A stretch of DNA of 64,000 nt from contig OU612066.1 in assembly GCA_914767715.1 (NCBI GenBank), positions 12,529,001 through 12,593,000 on the forward strand, read 5' to 3'. The position numbers and the translations under genes are program-made. Source of the DNA: Membranipora membranacea (taxonomy: Eukaryota > Bryozoa > Gymnolaemata > Cheilostomatida > Membraniporidae). Every line of letters begins with the position of its first letter. The first letter of the stretch is position 1. The notes beneath the pieces are model-generated. The model ran no database searches and was not told the origin of the DNA. It worked only from the letters and a program-made list of their open reading frames with translations. Below, in pieces: positions 36,101 to 46,505 of the stretch.

Positions 36101-39100
36101 TAGTCGTTGTGCAACCAATTGGAGATATTGCATTGCGTGATATTTTTTATTGGGTTTGTAGAATGATAAAAACTCTTGACGGTTCAAACATGATAACAAT
36201 GAGTTCAAATAGGGAGTGTCTGGCCGCATATGTGTAACATATGGCCATGAACAAAATGCCAATGCTAAATGATGACCGCGATTAGTCGGACACGTGTTCA
36301 TAAATTGGAGAGTAGTTTTAGAAATTCAGCCCCGAAGCACTGTCTCAAGAACGGCTTACCTACAAATCCATGTATATTGCCATCAAAAGCTGAATAAAGG
36401 CCATTATCACTGGTTGATATCAGTGATTATCTATTGTAATTTGTTTCGGATATGGTATGCATCCCATCATCATTTCGCCAACACCCTCTTTTTGTCTCTA
36501 CACAAAATGAAAGGGTGTCATACAAGCATTACACCCGCCCTCCCCCTCCCAAAAGTCAAATGTTGTCGCTATCAAAGATATTATAATACTAGAAGTCATT
36601 GAGACTATGTAAATCCAGGTCTGCGCTAAGTAAACGCTTCACATTATGTAGTGATTCCAGCCTTTTTTATCTGAGACAGATAATGGCTGCACGCTGAGTA
36701 AAAATGTCAGACATGTCTACAAACAGGAATCTCCTTTGCAAGAAGCCCATTTAGCGTCCTCAGACACAACATTTCATTGAAACCTGATACCCTCAAAAAA
36801 GGAGGAAGAAGCCCTAATTCCATAACAAATTAAGATTCGGGCAATTAACTCCTAAGGTGGGGTATCATTGAGCCGCCCCTTGACATGCTGAGACCCAGAT
36901 TTTCTAACCACATTTTATGAATGAGTTACTCTACTCCACTTTTTTCTTCAAACATTTGGTATGACAAAACATTACAAACCGCAAATACTTGACAGTAAAC
37001 AATACCTACTGCACAATCTTGTAATTTCATTCATGTCCACTCTCTTTGTGAAAGCTTGGTTTGTCTGGAGTTTCATCAAACTCATTAAACAAGTTGATAA
37101 AGGCACTCCTGATGACCACCACGGCTTGCCCAGTTGGAATGTAATGCTTACGATATTGTTTGCACATTGTTATAGAGAAAAAATGATCCACATTCTACGC
37201 ATACTTGGAGACAAGATGTGACCATTATTCATTTCTCCCATTGATCAAAGCACAAAAGCAATGGAATTAATATAGTAAAAACTACCATTTTGATTTGTCA
37301 CAGGTTTGCGATACCAGACATACTTAGATATTTTGGCAGTTATTCAAGAATTCCTTCTACTTTTTGCCGGCTTTTCATCATCTTATTGTGTGTAATTGCA
37401 ATCAGTGACATTCTGCATTATTGTACTTGTATATATGATGATCATACTAATCTGCACAATTTAAAAGAATTGAATTGTGATATAATATGGATTGAACAGA
37501 TGGTTTTATTCAATCAAGGTTGAATTTTTTCAAAGCTATCCAAATCAAACTTCGATTGTCATACTCAAAAGAAGACAATGTACCGAAACCCATTTGAAAT
37601 AAATAACACTAACATTTGAACGTGAAAAATGAGAAAAGAAAATGTGACAAATGCCAAGGACGCAGATGTCCAGTCAAAAATTAGGCATACGTACATGTAT
37701 TTAATTCAGTTTAAAACGAAACAGATATTCTGGTAAAATTCCATCCGAACAATGAAAAACTTGTAATGGCATTAATACGAAAAAATCACGAGGGTCTGCT
37801 TGTTCAAAATCAGTATTAGTTATATCAAAAATGTCCTGCAAAACAATATTTTTGGATAAAATTGATTGCCTCCCACTAGTTCGAAACTGTAATTAGTGGG
37901 AGTTTAGATGATTATCAGAAAGTTGAGCACCGTTATGGTTTGTTAAGACTTCAAGCAGCGCTCAGCCCAGATGAGGCATTGTTTACATGTGAAGACAAGG
38001 CAGCAGTGGCACTGGGGGCTAACGTGACCATTGATAGAACAAGAAAATAGCAAAATGTACAGAGATATTTGGCAATTTTGGTGAAAATCACGACCCAGCG
38101 TTTTTTTACTACTAGCACAGCATAAATCTTCGCAAAACACAGAAATAATCTGGCCTCTCACACCAGTGTGGGTTAGTCGACTGTCCTTACAGATAGACAG
38201 TAGCACTATGACCCCGTCATTCAATAAATAAAGCTATACCACAGCGAAGAGCTTCACATGAACGAAATACTAGGCAATGTGTGACCTAGCAGACTTCAGA
38301 CTAGGTGTTTCCTTCGTGACGCTGCCATGAAGATGACCGAGGAGAGATAGCACACTGAGAAGAAGGTTAGAACATTCACATCTGTCACAGTGCTCTCCAC
38401 CATGTACGCCATTGTTGAGTTGTTGATTCGATTTCTCCAGGCTGACTCAACCAGTGTGGCACTGTAGTGACGCGAGATGACTGAACCATCGTCGGTGTGT
38501 CGGTCAATCATGGCTCTGATCTTGGGGAGGTCTTTCTCGAGTCCGTCCAGACTGGCGCTGCTGTCCACCTCACCGACTGTCGAGTTGTTACCCCAATCAA
38601 ACTGATTCATCTCCGGAGCCTGGAACACCAGGTCACCGAACGGCAGCTGCTGCCGCTGGATATCTAGGCCTGCCTGAGCGCCAACACTACCTGTAAACAT
38701 AAATAAAGATAACATCATTTATCTATACAAATTTTGCAATAATGCTACGGTGAATGACATAAGGGTCGGTGAATGGCATAAGGGTCGGAAATGATGATTC
38801 AATATACTTTTCGAGTAGTGTAGAAAATTATAGGTATGACAATCAGCGAGATGATTATTACATTGACAAGTATGTGAAATAGTGTGAGGAGAGGGATTAT
38901 TATATAATGTCTGGTTTTGTGAATGAGCTAACATGCTTCCGGGCTAAGCTCCTACAATTGACGCTTCACTGAGTATGATTAATGAATAGACTGTAGTATA
39001 GGCGGGAATGTGCTGGTGCTTCAAAAACCTTAGTGCAATCAAAATTCCATGGTAACAATCTGAACAATTCTGAACCGTTGGCGTCCAAACAACCAGCACA

Positions 39101-42100
39101 AAGACCTATATTGCTCAAAAGGTGTATTTTATCAAGCCGGTATAATAGCGCACTCCAAAATTTGGCCAAAAATAGATAATTTTTCAAGTAAATCAGGAAA
39201 TGGAAAATTACTTTTGAAATATATAAAAGAAATTACAAAAAGATATGGTAGAATTTTTATGGGCTGCGAATTTCCTTATTGCGTAGAAATAGCCAAGGTT
39301 CACAGTCTGCACTTTATTCTAACCGATTCATGGGTACATACAATCTCTTGTATTAGGCGTAATTTGGTGAACAAAATTGTTGAAATATAGTTTTTGGATT
39401 ATTCTAGGCTTGTGTAGGTTGGTGTTACACTGTTTAATACACCAATTTAAAAAAAATTCAGTTTGTCTTTAGCATACAAAAAAATTATTCGGGTCGAGAA
39501 CTTACATGCCAGGTAGAGTAGACAGGCTAGCTGACAGACTTTAGAGGAGGAGTTGCATGATTGCTGCATGATGATAGAAGTGTAGATATCCGTAGATGGG
39601 TGAAGAGAAGAGACTGCTGCTGACTGTGATCAAGCTGCTGCTGCTCTGATGAATTTGTGATCACTGTAGATTTAGCAATGATTTTTTCACTCAGAAATGT
39701 CAGCTTCTTATATTCAACTCGCCACCCCACGTGACCAGTGATCTTTGATTGCCAGCGTAGCACAAGTTGGGCTTTGTCTCCTAACCCGTCTGATTGGTTG
39801 GTTTCAACGCTTTTTCTTCTTTCATTCATTCAAACGTTCTGGGGTACTCAAGCATTGCAGTTTATAGTGTGTGTAGATAGACATTGAGAGCATTTTGGCA
39901 TCTAGCCATGTCTAAATGCTTCCATGATTGGCTGCATCGTTTGGTTGATGTATTATAGGAAGTGATAGCCACAGTATTATTATTGGCTTGACAGCTATCT
40001 TCTTCTGCCTTGCAGACTTTTAGCTCTCTAGACATTCCCAAAGATCATGTTGTGTTTTTTCTATGAAATCATTAAGCATCCATAACTGATTGGTTTTGTT
40101 GAGGATGTACTTCACTTGGAGCCAGCTTTGAGGGATGTTTTTATCGTATCGATGCGTCAGATTATTTTTCTACATTATAACTTATTTTAATCCTGTATGG
40201 TAGGCTAGTGCTAATGCCCTCCCACGATTCAAATTACATGGAATTAAAAAAATTGGCCGTGTTTTGATTATTCAACAAAATTCCGGACATAAAAAGAAGT
40301 TTGTGGAAAAAAGAGGGTTTGTGGTTGACAACGCATCCCTCGAGATAATGAGTTTTTGGTAAAAAAGATAAAACCTCTTACGCACTGCACACCTAGCGAT
40401 CAGGTGAAAATAGCTCAGCAGATTAATCAGATCTTCTTAGGGGGTAAATTTGTGAATCAGAAGACCTTGCACAAAATATTTCAAAAGGTCAGGCTATATG
40501 GAAAAGAATCTTAAAACGACTATTGAGGGTTTATGTGGCTGAGAACTCTTTTGTCAGTGTCATTATGATGGCTTTCATTATCACATTGTCTAGACCTTAT
40601 TCACATAACACAATCCAAGTGTTGGATAAGGATTTGATCATTGGAAGGATTATGTTGAATGCATCAATGCCGTTGTGAATTTGAAACCATTGCGGTTGTG
40701 TTCTTCCGGTTTGTTGTGTTTATTTTTGATGATAAGCTTGTGTTGGTGTTTCTGAGGACGGCTTCTTTTCTGTCGTCTGAGTTTACTTACGTACATTCAA
40801 GATTAGGAGATAATTGCCATGTTTCGAGCTATTATTTTGATGAGCTAATTTTGAATCATCAGCGATGAATAAGCTATTCACGGTCCATGTCATAAAAATT
40901 TAACCCATGCTTCATCTTCAAATTTTTCAAAATAAAATGATTGTACTCTGCCCACCCCTAATAAGGCATATGAATGATCACAGGTTGTTTTGTAGCCCCA
41001 GTATCTAGAAAACAACACTCACATTTCAAGGACTCAGTGCATTCATTTCCAAAATCATGATATCATAGCGGAGACCATTCGCCGCATGTATGTAAAAATT
41101 TCCATTCGAAAAAAGGATAAAAAATGTGCTCAATGTTGAATAGCAACCCTGAGAGATAAGATTATGAATTGTGTTATTTTCCTCATTGACTAATATTATA
41201 TGAGATTGGTTTCCGCAAATAAAGCCCAACATGATAAGACGTCCCACTTCTGCTCAAAATTACCCGAACCCGTCACCATAAATTTCAGGTTTCACCCGCA
41301 GGACACTAGATTATAATTCTCTCATAGTTTCATGATAATGAATCAAAAAGCCTAAATACTTGTGAGCATAAAACCTCTATATTCTAATTTGGAGAGGAAT
41401 GCCTGTGAAGATGAAATAAGTCGAATGAATGGAAATTGTATCCATCAAAACGAAGCTACTTGTACGAGATTGACAGTGTGTTGATGTTTTTGTATGCGTA
41501 AAGCTTTGCTATTTTCTCATACATTAGCTTAGAGTAGACACGAGTATAATATTTACCAAATGTCACTGGAGACAGCGATGGTATGCTGTCAGCTCAAAGA
41601 TTACATTATTGTAGGCTATGAGAACTCCAAAAAAAATGATACTCTAGAATTAGGGTAGAGAGCGTCGTTATTTTTATCCACAGATATTGCCACACAGCGC
41701 ACCAATATTATGTTAGAGTTTTGCTTTGTTTTTGTAGATTTCTCAGAGAGATATTTTGAACTCGATCGGTCGTGAGATGTCTGGAGATCTTGAATCTGGA
41801 TTCAAAGCTCTAGGTATGTACCAGATGTGAAGGCGTATATACTGCGTCAGAATCAGGAAGAGGAAATGTGAAAAAAGTTTTGGCCATAAATAATGTTCGA
41901 TCACATTGACAATTTATTGATTGTGGGTGGTAGCAATATGAGAGAAAAAAACATTTGTAGTTAAATGTTCAGCTATAACAAGGCTGAACAAGGTGTTGCA
42001 GCGATTGTGAAGTTTAAGATAGGGGCTAGCTAGCCACATCACTCGTCTGGATCGTCGCAGTAGGTGTGCTACAAAGAAAGAGCGTTTTATTTGGCCGTAG

Positions 42101-44825
42101 CCCCTAACCTAGATTTGAGTAAAGGTATGCTGAACTGTAGGTAACCAATATAGCTGTATCGTGCTGACAACAAGAGTTTGTTGTTATTTATGTCATAGTA
42201 ATGATGCGTTGGAATGATGCCGGCCCTTAATTCATTACTCATTCTACATGCTTGTGATGTGCGCCTAATGAGGGCAATGATTTTCTTACTATGTCTGAAC
42301 ACTCTCCCAACGCCACCTGCTTCCAACTTATATCCCATTAGGTCTTTGTTATGGAAAACCTTCTGGGAAAACTTTTGGTCATGTGACCCAAAAACCAGTC
42401 AGTTATGATTTGGGTTTTTGAACCTGTCAGTTATGCCATTTCCTAGCAACCAGTCAGTTATGATTTTCAAAATAGAACCAGTCAGTTATGAACGACTACA
42501 TGAAATTCCGACCGTCACAGCGGAATCTGAGGGGAGGGTTTTTTCCATTGCACAAGCCGATAAAATTTGGCAAAGAGAGTAGAATAACAAAGTAATATCT
42601 TTGTTATGTACTGTTTGAAGTCCACCAATCAAAAAGCTAACACATACAGAATGCCACATCGATATTATTATATAAATGCAAATGCCGCATAGATTAGCGC
42701 CTTGTTTGAATGCCAGTATAAAATCATGACTATGTAGGCTGAATATGAGAACATGGAACCAACGCCAATTTGAATGTGATTGAACCCAATTAAATTTTAT
42801 CGATTACGTTATCAAGCGTCCTACAGACATAGCCATCTATTGTTCCACTTAGACTAAACAGTTTGTGGTAGCAAAAAAATATAAATACCTTGTTTGAAGA
42901 ATGGCTCATTTTTTTAAAAATTCATAGAATTAGATAATGGCCTTCTAAAAGGAAAGAGATAGGTTGCGGGTCGACGGTGAAAAAAAAGTATGCGCGGCTG
43001 CTAAATAAGAGGAATTAAGATGAATTAATCCGACATAAATGTATTTTTGGCCCTATTAAAAATTTCATTCTTTGACGTAATCCCAATGTTTTATGAAGTC
43101 TTCTCCAGCCCCTACCTTATCACCAGCAGGGAGATGAATATTAGAAGTTGTCCTCTCAGATTAACCCTGCCTAATCATTCAACTGCAGCCAAAAAATTAT
43201 GCTTTAAGTTCAAAATTCCATAAATAGCCAAACCCCGGTTTTAGTAGGCGACCGCCGACCGAAAAGTTGGTAGTATTGTGAGATCCTCAGATGAAATTCC
43301 GTGTGGTTAGTTGCGTTATTTTCAGAGTTTTCTCCTGGATTAAAGCCAACCACTTTTTTATTATACAAAGATAATTCCTATCTCAGAACAGACAGGATTC
43401 TGACACAGGTATATGGATGATATTGTAGAATATAAACATCACGATGAACCTGTATTTTGCTCAGGTCGAGTTGTGTAATACCCTGCCAATCTATCTGCTG
43501 TCATTACATTCGGCATCCGATGCCAAAAGGCTGCTGGTAAGATCCAGTTTCGAGCCGTGTCAGAAACCACCCTAAGCCATCACCATGTGGTTTGGCAAAG
43601 GATTTCTAACACGACCTCTTAGCCTGGCTCTAAAACATCATTCTATGAAATTCTGTGGTTTTTCTATAAAATTCCTGTACCTATATTATCACAGAGTAAG
43701 GATATATCCTTACTCTGTGATATCATCTAACCATAACATCATGGCAGTGCGAAAGGTACTCTGGCCAACCTCACTCTGAGAGATTATGTTGTCTAGGATC
43801 TTAGACTACATTCTAGTAACAAGGTTAATTTGCTCTTTGAGCTGTTCCACTTTCTGCACACTGCTCTCTGTCATGTACTGATCAGATGCTTGTTTTATTA
43901 TGTTACAAATTGCGAGGAATTTTCATGATAATTTTCTCTGTGAATTTGCATTTCGCCATGTCACAATATTATAGCATAAACATGGATAAGAGCAAAAAAC
44001 AAGCCCTGGCAAATTTTTGATTCTGGGTTAAAAAGTAAAATGATATATTTGCAGATAATTGATTTTGAATTTCTTTTTTAGTGATGAGCGCAAGGAACAG
44101 ACCTGAATATTTCGCTGATAAACTGTACAAGTCTATGAAAGGTGCTGGAACCAATGACTCCACTCTGATAAGAATAGTCGTCTCTCGCTCCGAGGTTTGT
44201 TTTATGACACAGCACCATATATGGTATTTTTGAATAGAAAAAGTTGTCTCCCCTGCACGATCCTGGTATTGATATGCTTGTTTGTTATCCATATTATTAA
44301 TTTTTATTCCATTTGGATAAATCTTTATATAATTTACATTAGATAATGATTGATGTTATAGATATGACATCGTGAGACAATTTTTAGTTTCGCTTTCATA
44401 TCCACAGGGGACTCTCAATAAAAATTTATTCCTAAACCATTATCTTTTCATTGCCTTTTGAAGGGAATGGGCCTGCCAGAAATCTCGCCTGCAAGTCTTT
44501 CATAGTGTTATGGGAATTCTCGCTTAGCGATATGAGAAAACTTTTCTTAAATGAAGACTCAAAGAGCGGGAGTTGAATGAAGTGATACCGGTGACCTCGC
44601 TTGAAGAAATCTCACTTGCTCTAATGGGGACATAACCAAAAATCACAAAACACTATTTATATCACAAATTCAGAAATTGTCTTCTCCTTTTTGTAGATTG
44701 ATTTGAAACAGATCAAGGCTGTGTTCTTCCAGAAATATCAGAAAACTCTGGCTAAGTTTATCGAGCAGGATACCAGTGGAGATTATAAGAAGATGCTGGT
44801 CGGTATTGTGGGATATGATTGGTAA
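21324..44825 (+). CDS. Annexin A7/A11-like protein with long low-complexity N-terminus
   Basis: Ca2+-dependent phospholipid-binding protein. Fifteen coding exons: 21324-21419, 21800-21880, 23147-23312, 23525-23596, 24626-24847, 26258-26619, 26998-27139, 28094-28188, 30606-30719, 31019-31109, 31361-31440, 33373-33585, 41738-41813, 44082-44194, 44697-44825. All joins are in frame and give 683 aa. Residues 1-59 are Ser-rich then Lys/Arg-rich ([20 protein letters not shown]). Residues 60-333 are Gly/Pro/Tyr/Gln repeats ([18 protein letters not shown]). Four annexin repeats follow, with Ca2+ loops GAGT 379-382, GLGT 451-454, GEKKIGT 546-552 and GAGT 624-627. The end is LVGIVGYDW. Layout matches annexins A7/A11, whose N-termini phase-separate and bind ALG-2-type partners. 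An AATAAA lies at 45549-45554. Alternative exon and nested gene are listed separately. Confidence 0.95.
22860..22904. repeat. 45-bp near-perfect palindrome in annexin intron 2
   Basis: Arms of 22 bp with three mismatches and a one-base centre: the left begins GAGTTGTCC and the right ends GGACAACTC. No flanking duplication is found. Confidence 0.6.
24475..24480 (+). promoter_or_regulatory. AATAAA poly(A) signal for the short annexin isoform
   Basis: The AATAAA hexamer lies 368 bp after the alternative stop at 24107 in a T-rich stretch, and before the next annexin exon at 24626. Its position fits 3'-end formation of the short transcript. In AT-rich DNA the hexamer alone is weak evidence. Confidence 0.35.
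29895..29972. mobile_element. GTAGCC-family MITE in annexin intron
   Basis: The left arm TAGCCTTTCTTGACAAGCTT and the right arm AAGCTTTTCAAGACAGGCTA face each other across a GC-rich centre with a GTGGGGTG/CACCCCAC inversion. It has the same architecture as 12949-13023. No clear flanking duplication remains, so it is probably older. Confidence 0.7.
30556..30583. repeat. (TA)n simple repeat
   Basis: Alternating A/T run about 20 bp before the annexin acceptor at 30605. Possibly part of the branch/polypyrimidine region by default. Confidence 0.75.
32968..32999. mobile_element. 18-bp perfect palindrome (CAGAGAC family) with exact 7-bp duplication
   Basis: GTAATAC at 32968-32974 and 32993-32999 flank CAGAGACTATAGTCTCTG at 32975-32992. 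It is the shortest member of a three-copy family in this window and looks like two TIRs fused without a centre. It lies in an annexin intron. Confidence 0.8.
33586..41737 (+). other. 8.15-kb annexin intron
   Basis: The largest intron in the window, between exons encoding the third annexin repeat. It hosts the antisense gene at 38296-39569. It also has a possible remnant of a CACCCTCCCTG element at 35521-35545 between GTAATAC and GTTATAC, and an inverted repeat at 37870-37902 (CTCCCACTA/TAGTGGGAG). No other gene is recognised. Confidence 0.7.
38296..39569 (-). CDS. Small type I membrane protein nested antisense in the annexin intron
   Basis: Two exons on the minus strand, 39569-39506 and 38690-38296, joined in phase 1 (donor GTAAGT, acceptor TTTACAG), giving 152 aa. 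The N-terminus ([18 protein letters not shown]) looks like a signal peptide cleaved after AQA. The lumenal part has two NNST N-glycosylation sequons and a helical stretch ([15 protein letters not shown]). One C-terminal membrane span ([19 protein letters not shown]) is followed by a short basic tail RRKHLV. The order signal peptide, lumenal helix, single span, short basic tail ending in V recalls p24/TMED cargo receptors. However, the GOLD domain with its cysteines is not visible and the chain is short, so that is only a weak suggestion. The gene is entirely inside one annexin intron on the other strand. Confidence 0.65.
42394..42491. repeat. 28-bp minisatellite, four copies
   Basis: Four copies of an ACCAGTCAGTTATGA-type core start at 42394, 42422, 42449 and 42477, so the period is 27-28 bp. 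The second copy reads ACCTGTCAG. It lies in the annexin intron before the exon at 44082. Confidence 0.8.
43683..43726. mobile_element. 30-bp perfect palindrome with near-perfect 7-bp duplication
   Basis: A palindrome at 43690-43719 begins CACAGAGTAAGG and ends CCTTACTCTGTG. It is flanked by ATATTAT and ATATCAT, 6 of 7 identical. It lies in an annexin intron. Confidence 0.6.
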
Positions 44826-46505
44826 TCATGAGCAGGGAATAACTTCAGAAAACATCACAAACAAGGAACAACTGCAGAAAACACCTCAACCATCATGTGT
44901 ATGAGGCTATGCGTATCTATCTGAATGCATGTTGTGTAGACAACTTTTGCTTATTGGTAATGATCAACAGGTTTTGAATTGTGATATCTGCAGATTCTAG
45001 TCCTATATGTTGTGACATGACTTATGAACTTGTAAAAAAAACTATTTGTGACACATCTTTTTATTTGTAAAAGTTTCCGCACTCTTTATAATACTCCATT
45101 CGCACTGGCGTTGTTTTGGTAGGATCTGCTCTATATATTTACACCACATATATGACCACTAGATTCAATGTTGTATTTTGTCAATTCATGATTTACGCTA
45201 GCCTGTCTTGACGGGCTAGCCTAACGTAGGCTTGTCATTTCTACTTAGCCCCTTCTAAACTCCGCTTGATGCTGGTAACCGTGCTTTCTGACAAATATTA
45301 AATATAATACGCTTTCCGTGTTCGAATTATCTGACTTCAATGAGGAATCAACCTTCGCCTGTCTCAGAAAAGGAAAATATGCATATCCATCTTTGCATAT
45401 ATCATGTTTCTCCTTCCTCCAATATGTGTTTTGGCAACCGCCCTTGGCATGCCTCCAAAGTGGAGGTTGACTGTTATTTGCCCACCTCCTACACTACCCT
45501 AACTCGCTGACATCCGATAATTGGCTCTTCAAAATACCGTGACTGTGGAATAAATTTCGATTGTAATATATATCCAAGATCATTGCTTGAATTTCCCATG
45601 ATACAGTCTGCCAATCTAGAGTGGATGTGATATCATTGTTATATTATAAGAGCTTCATAACAGAAAACAAGTACCAATACAAACAAAAACGTCCTTTAGC
45701 AGCGGTCAAAAAGAGGCTACAGATAATTTTACACACTGCGCTGTAGCTGTAGGTAGAGTATCATTTACAAAAAAATATCACGCTCATATAAGCTGACGGT
45801 TATGCAGGCCTTACTTCAATAATAGCAGTGTTGAGCTTACTAAATTAGAGTCGTCTGCTCACTAAACATCTACATTCCGAGTAGTTATAAGCTTATAATA
45901 CTGCAAGACAAGCGGTAGCAGACTATTATAGCACTGGTTGTTGGCTTTGAGGGACGTGTGAACATATGCTTCAATCAAAGCAAACCCGCACACTATGGCC
46001 ACAGACTTGACTATGTCAGATGTGGACTGAGAGGTGCCATGTTGTAAATGTTTGGCATAAAGAAATGAAAATTGTCCTGTTAAATACACCCTCCCAGAGA
46101 AAGCTTCCCGCTTCAGCAATTGGTATCATATGATGCATTGATGATCATCACATTGATGGTAGATTCATCAAATGATAATTAAGCTTGAGACGATAGTTAG
46201 ATAAAGCTAAATTGAAATAATAAAAAAATAAAATAATAAAGAACTTTCGCATCAATCTTTGAAAGTTGCAGCACCAGTTTGAAAATATGTAGGTGAAAAA
46301 TTAAAAAAATGTGTACAGTAATGACAATAATACAATATTTTGTGATGAATTAAATACTAAAACCTCCACCTTAACCTTGACATGGCCTTGAAAGGTTTAC
46401 TAATACTATAAATACATTGACCTTATATGCAGACTAGAACCAAAGGAACCAAATGCACCATCTAAATACTGTTTATGACTGTGATCTGTCATGTCATCTT
46501 GATAC
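44826..46505. other. Convergent intergenic region annexin / collagen IV
   Basis: Holds the annexin 3' UTR, with AATAAA at 45549-45554 as the best poly(A) signal, and the collagen IV 3' flank. A compact GCTAGCC inverted repeat of the GTAGCC type lies at about 45196-45220. No gene is recognised. Confidence 0.6.

Noticed and set aside
36961-37221. 86-codon plus frame in the large annexin intron
   Set aside because: A hydrophobic stretch but no signal peptide at the start, no known motif and no splice partners.
39527-39829. 100-codon minus-strand frame overlapping the first exon of the nested gene
   Set aside because: It runs in another frame, has no recognisable content and ends in a stop before any use. 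The 21-codon start exon in the other frame gives a signal peptide and matches the splice phase.
45862-46119. 85-codon minus frame between annexin and collagen
   Set aside because: No family resemblance and no splice link. It lies in the 3' flank of two convergent genes.
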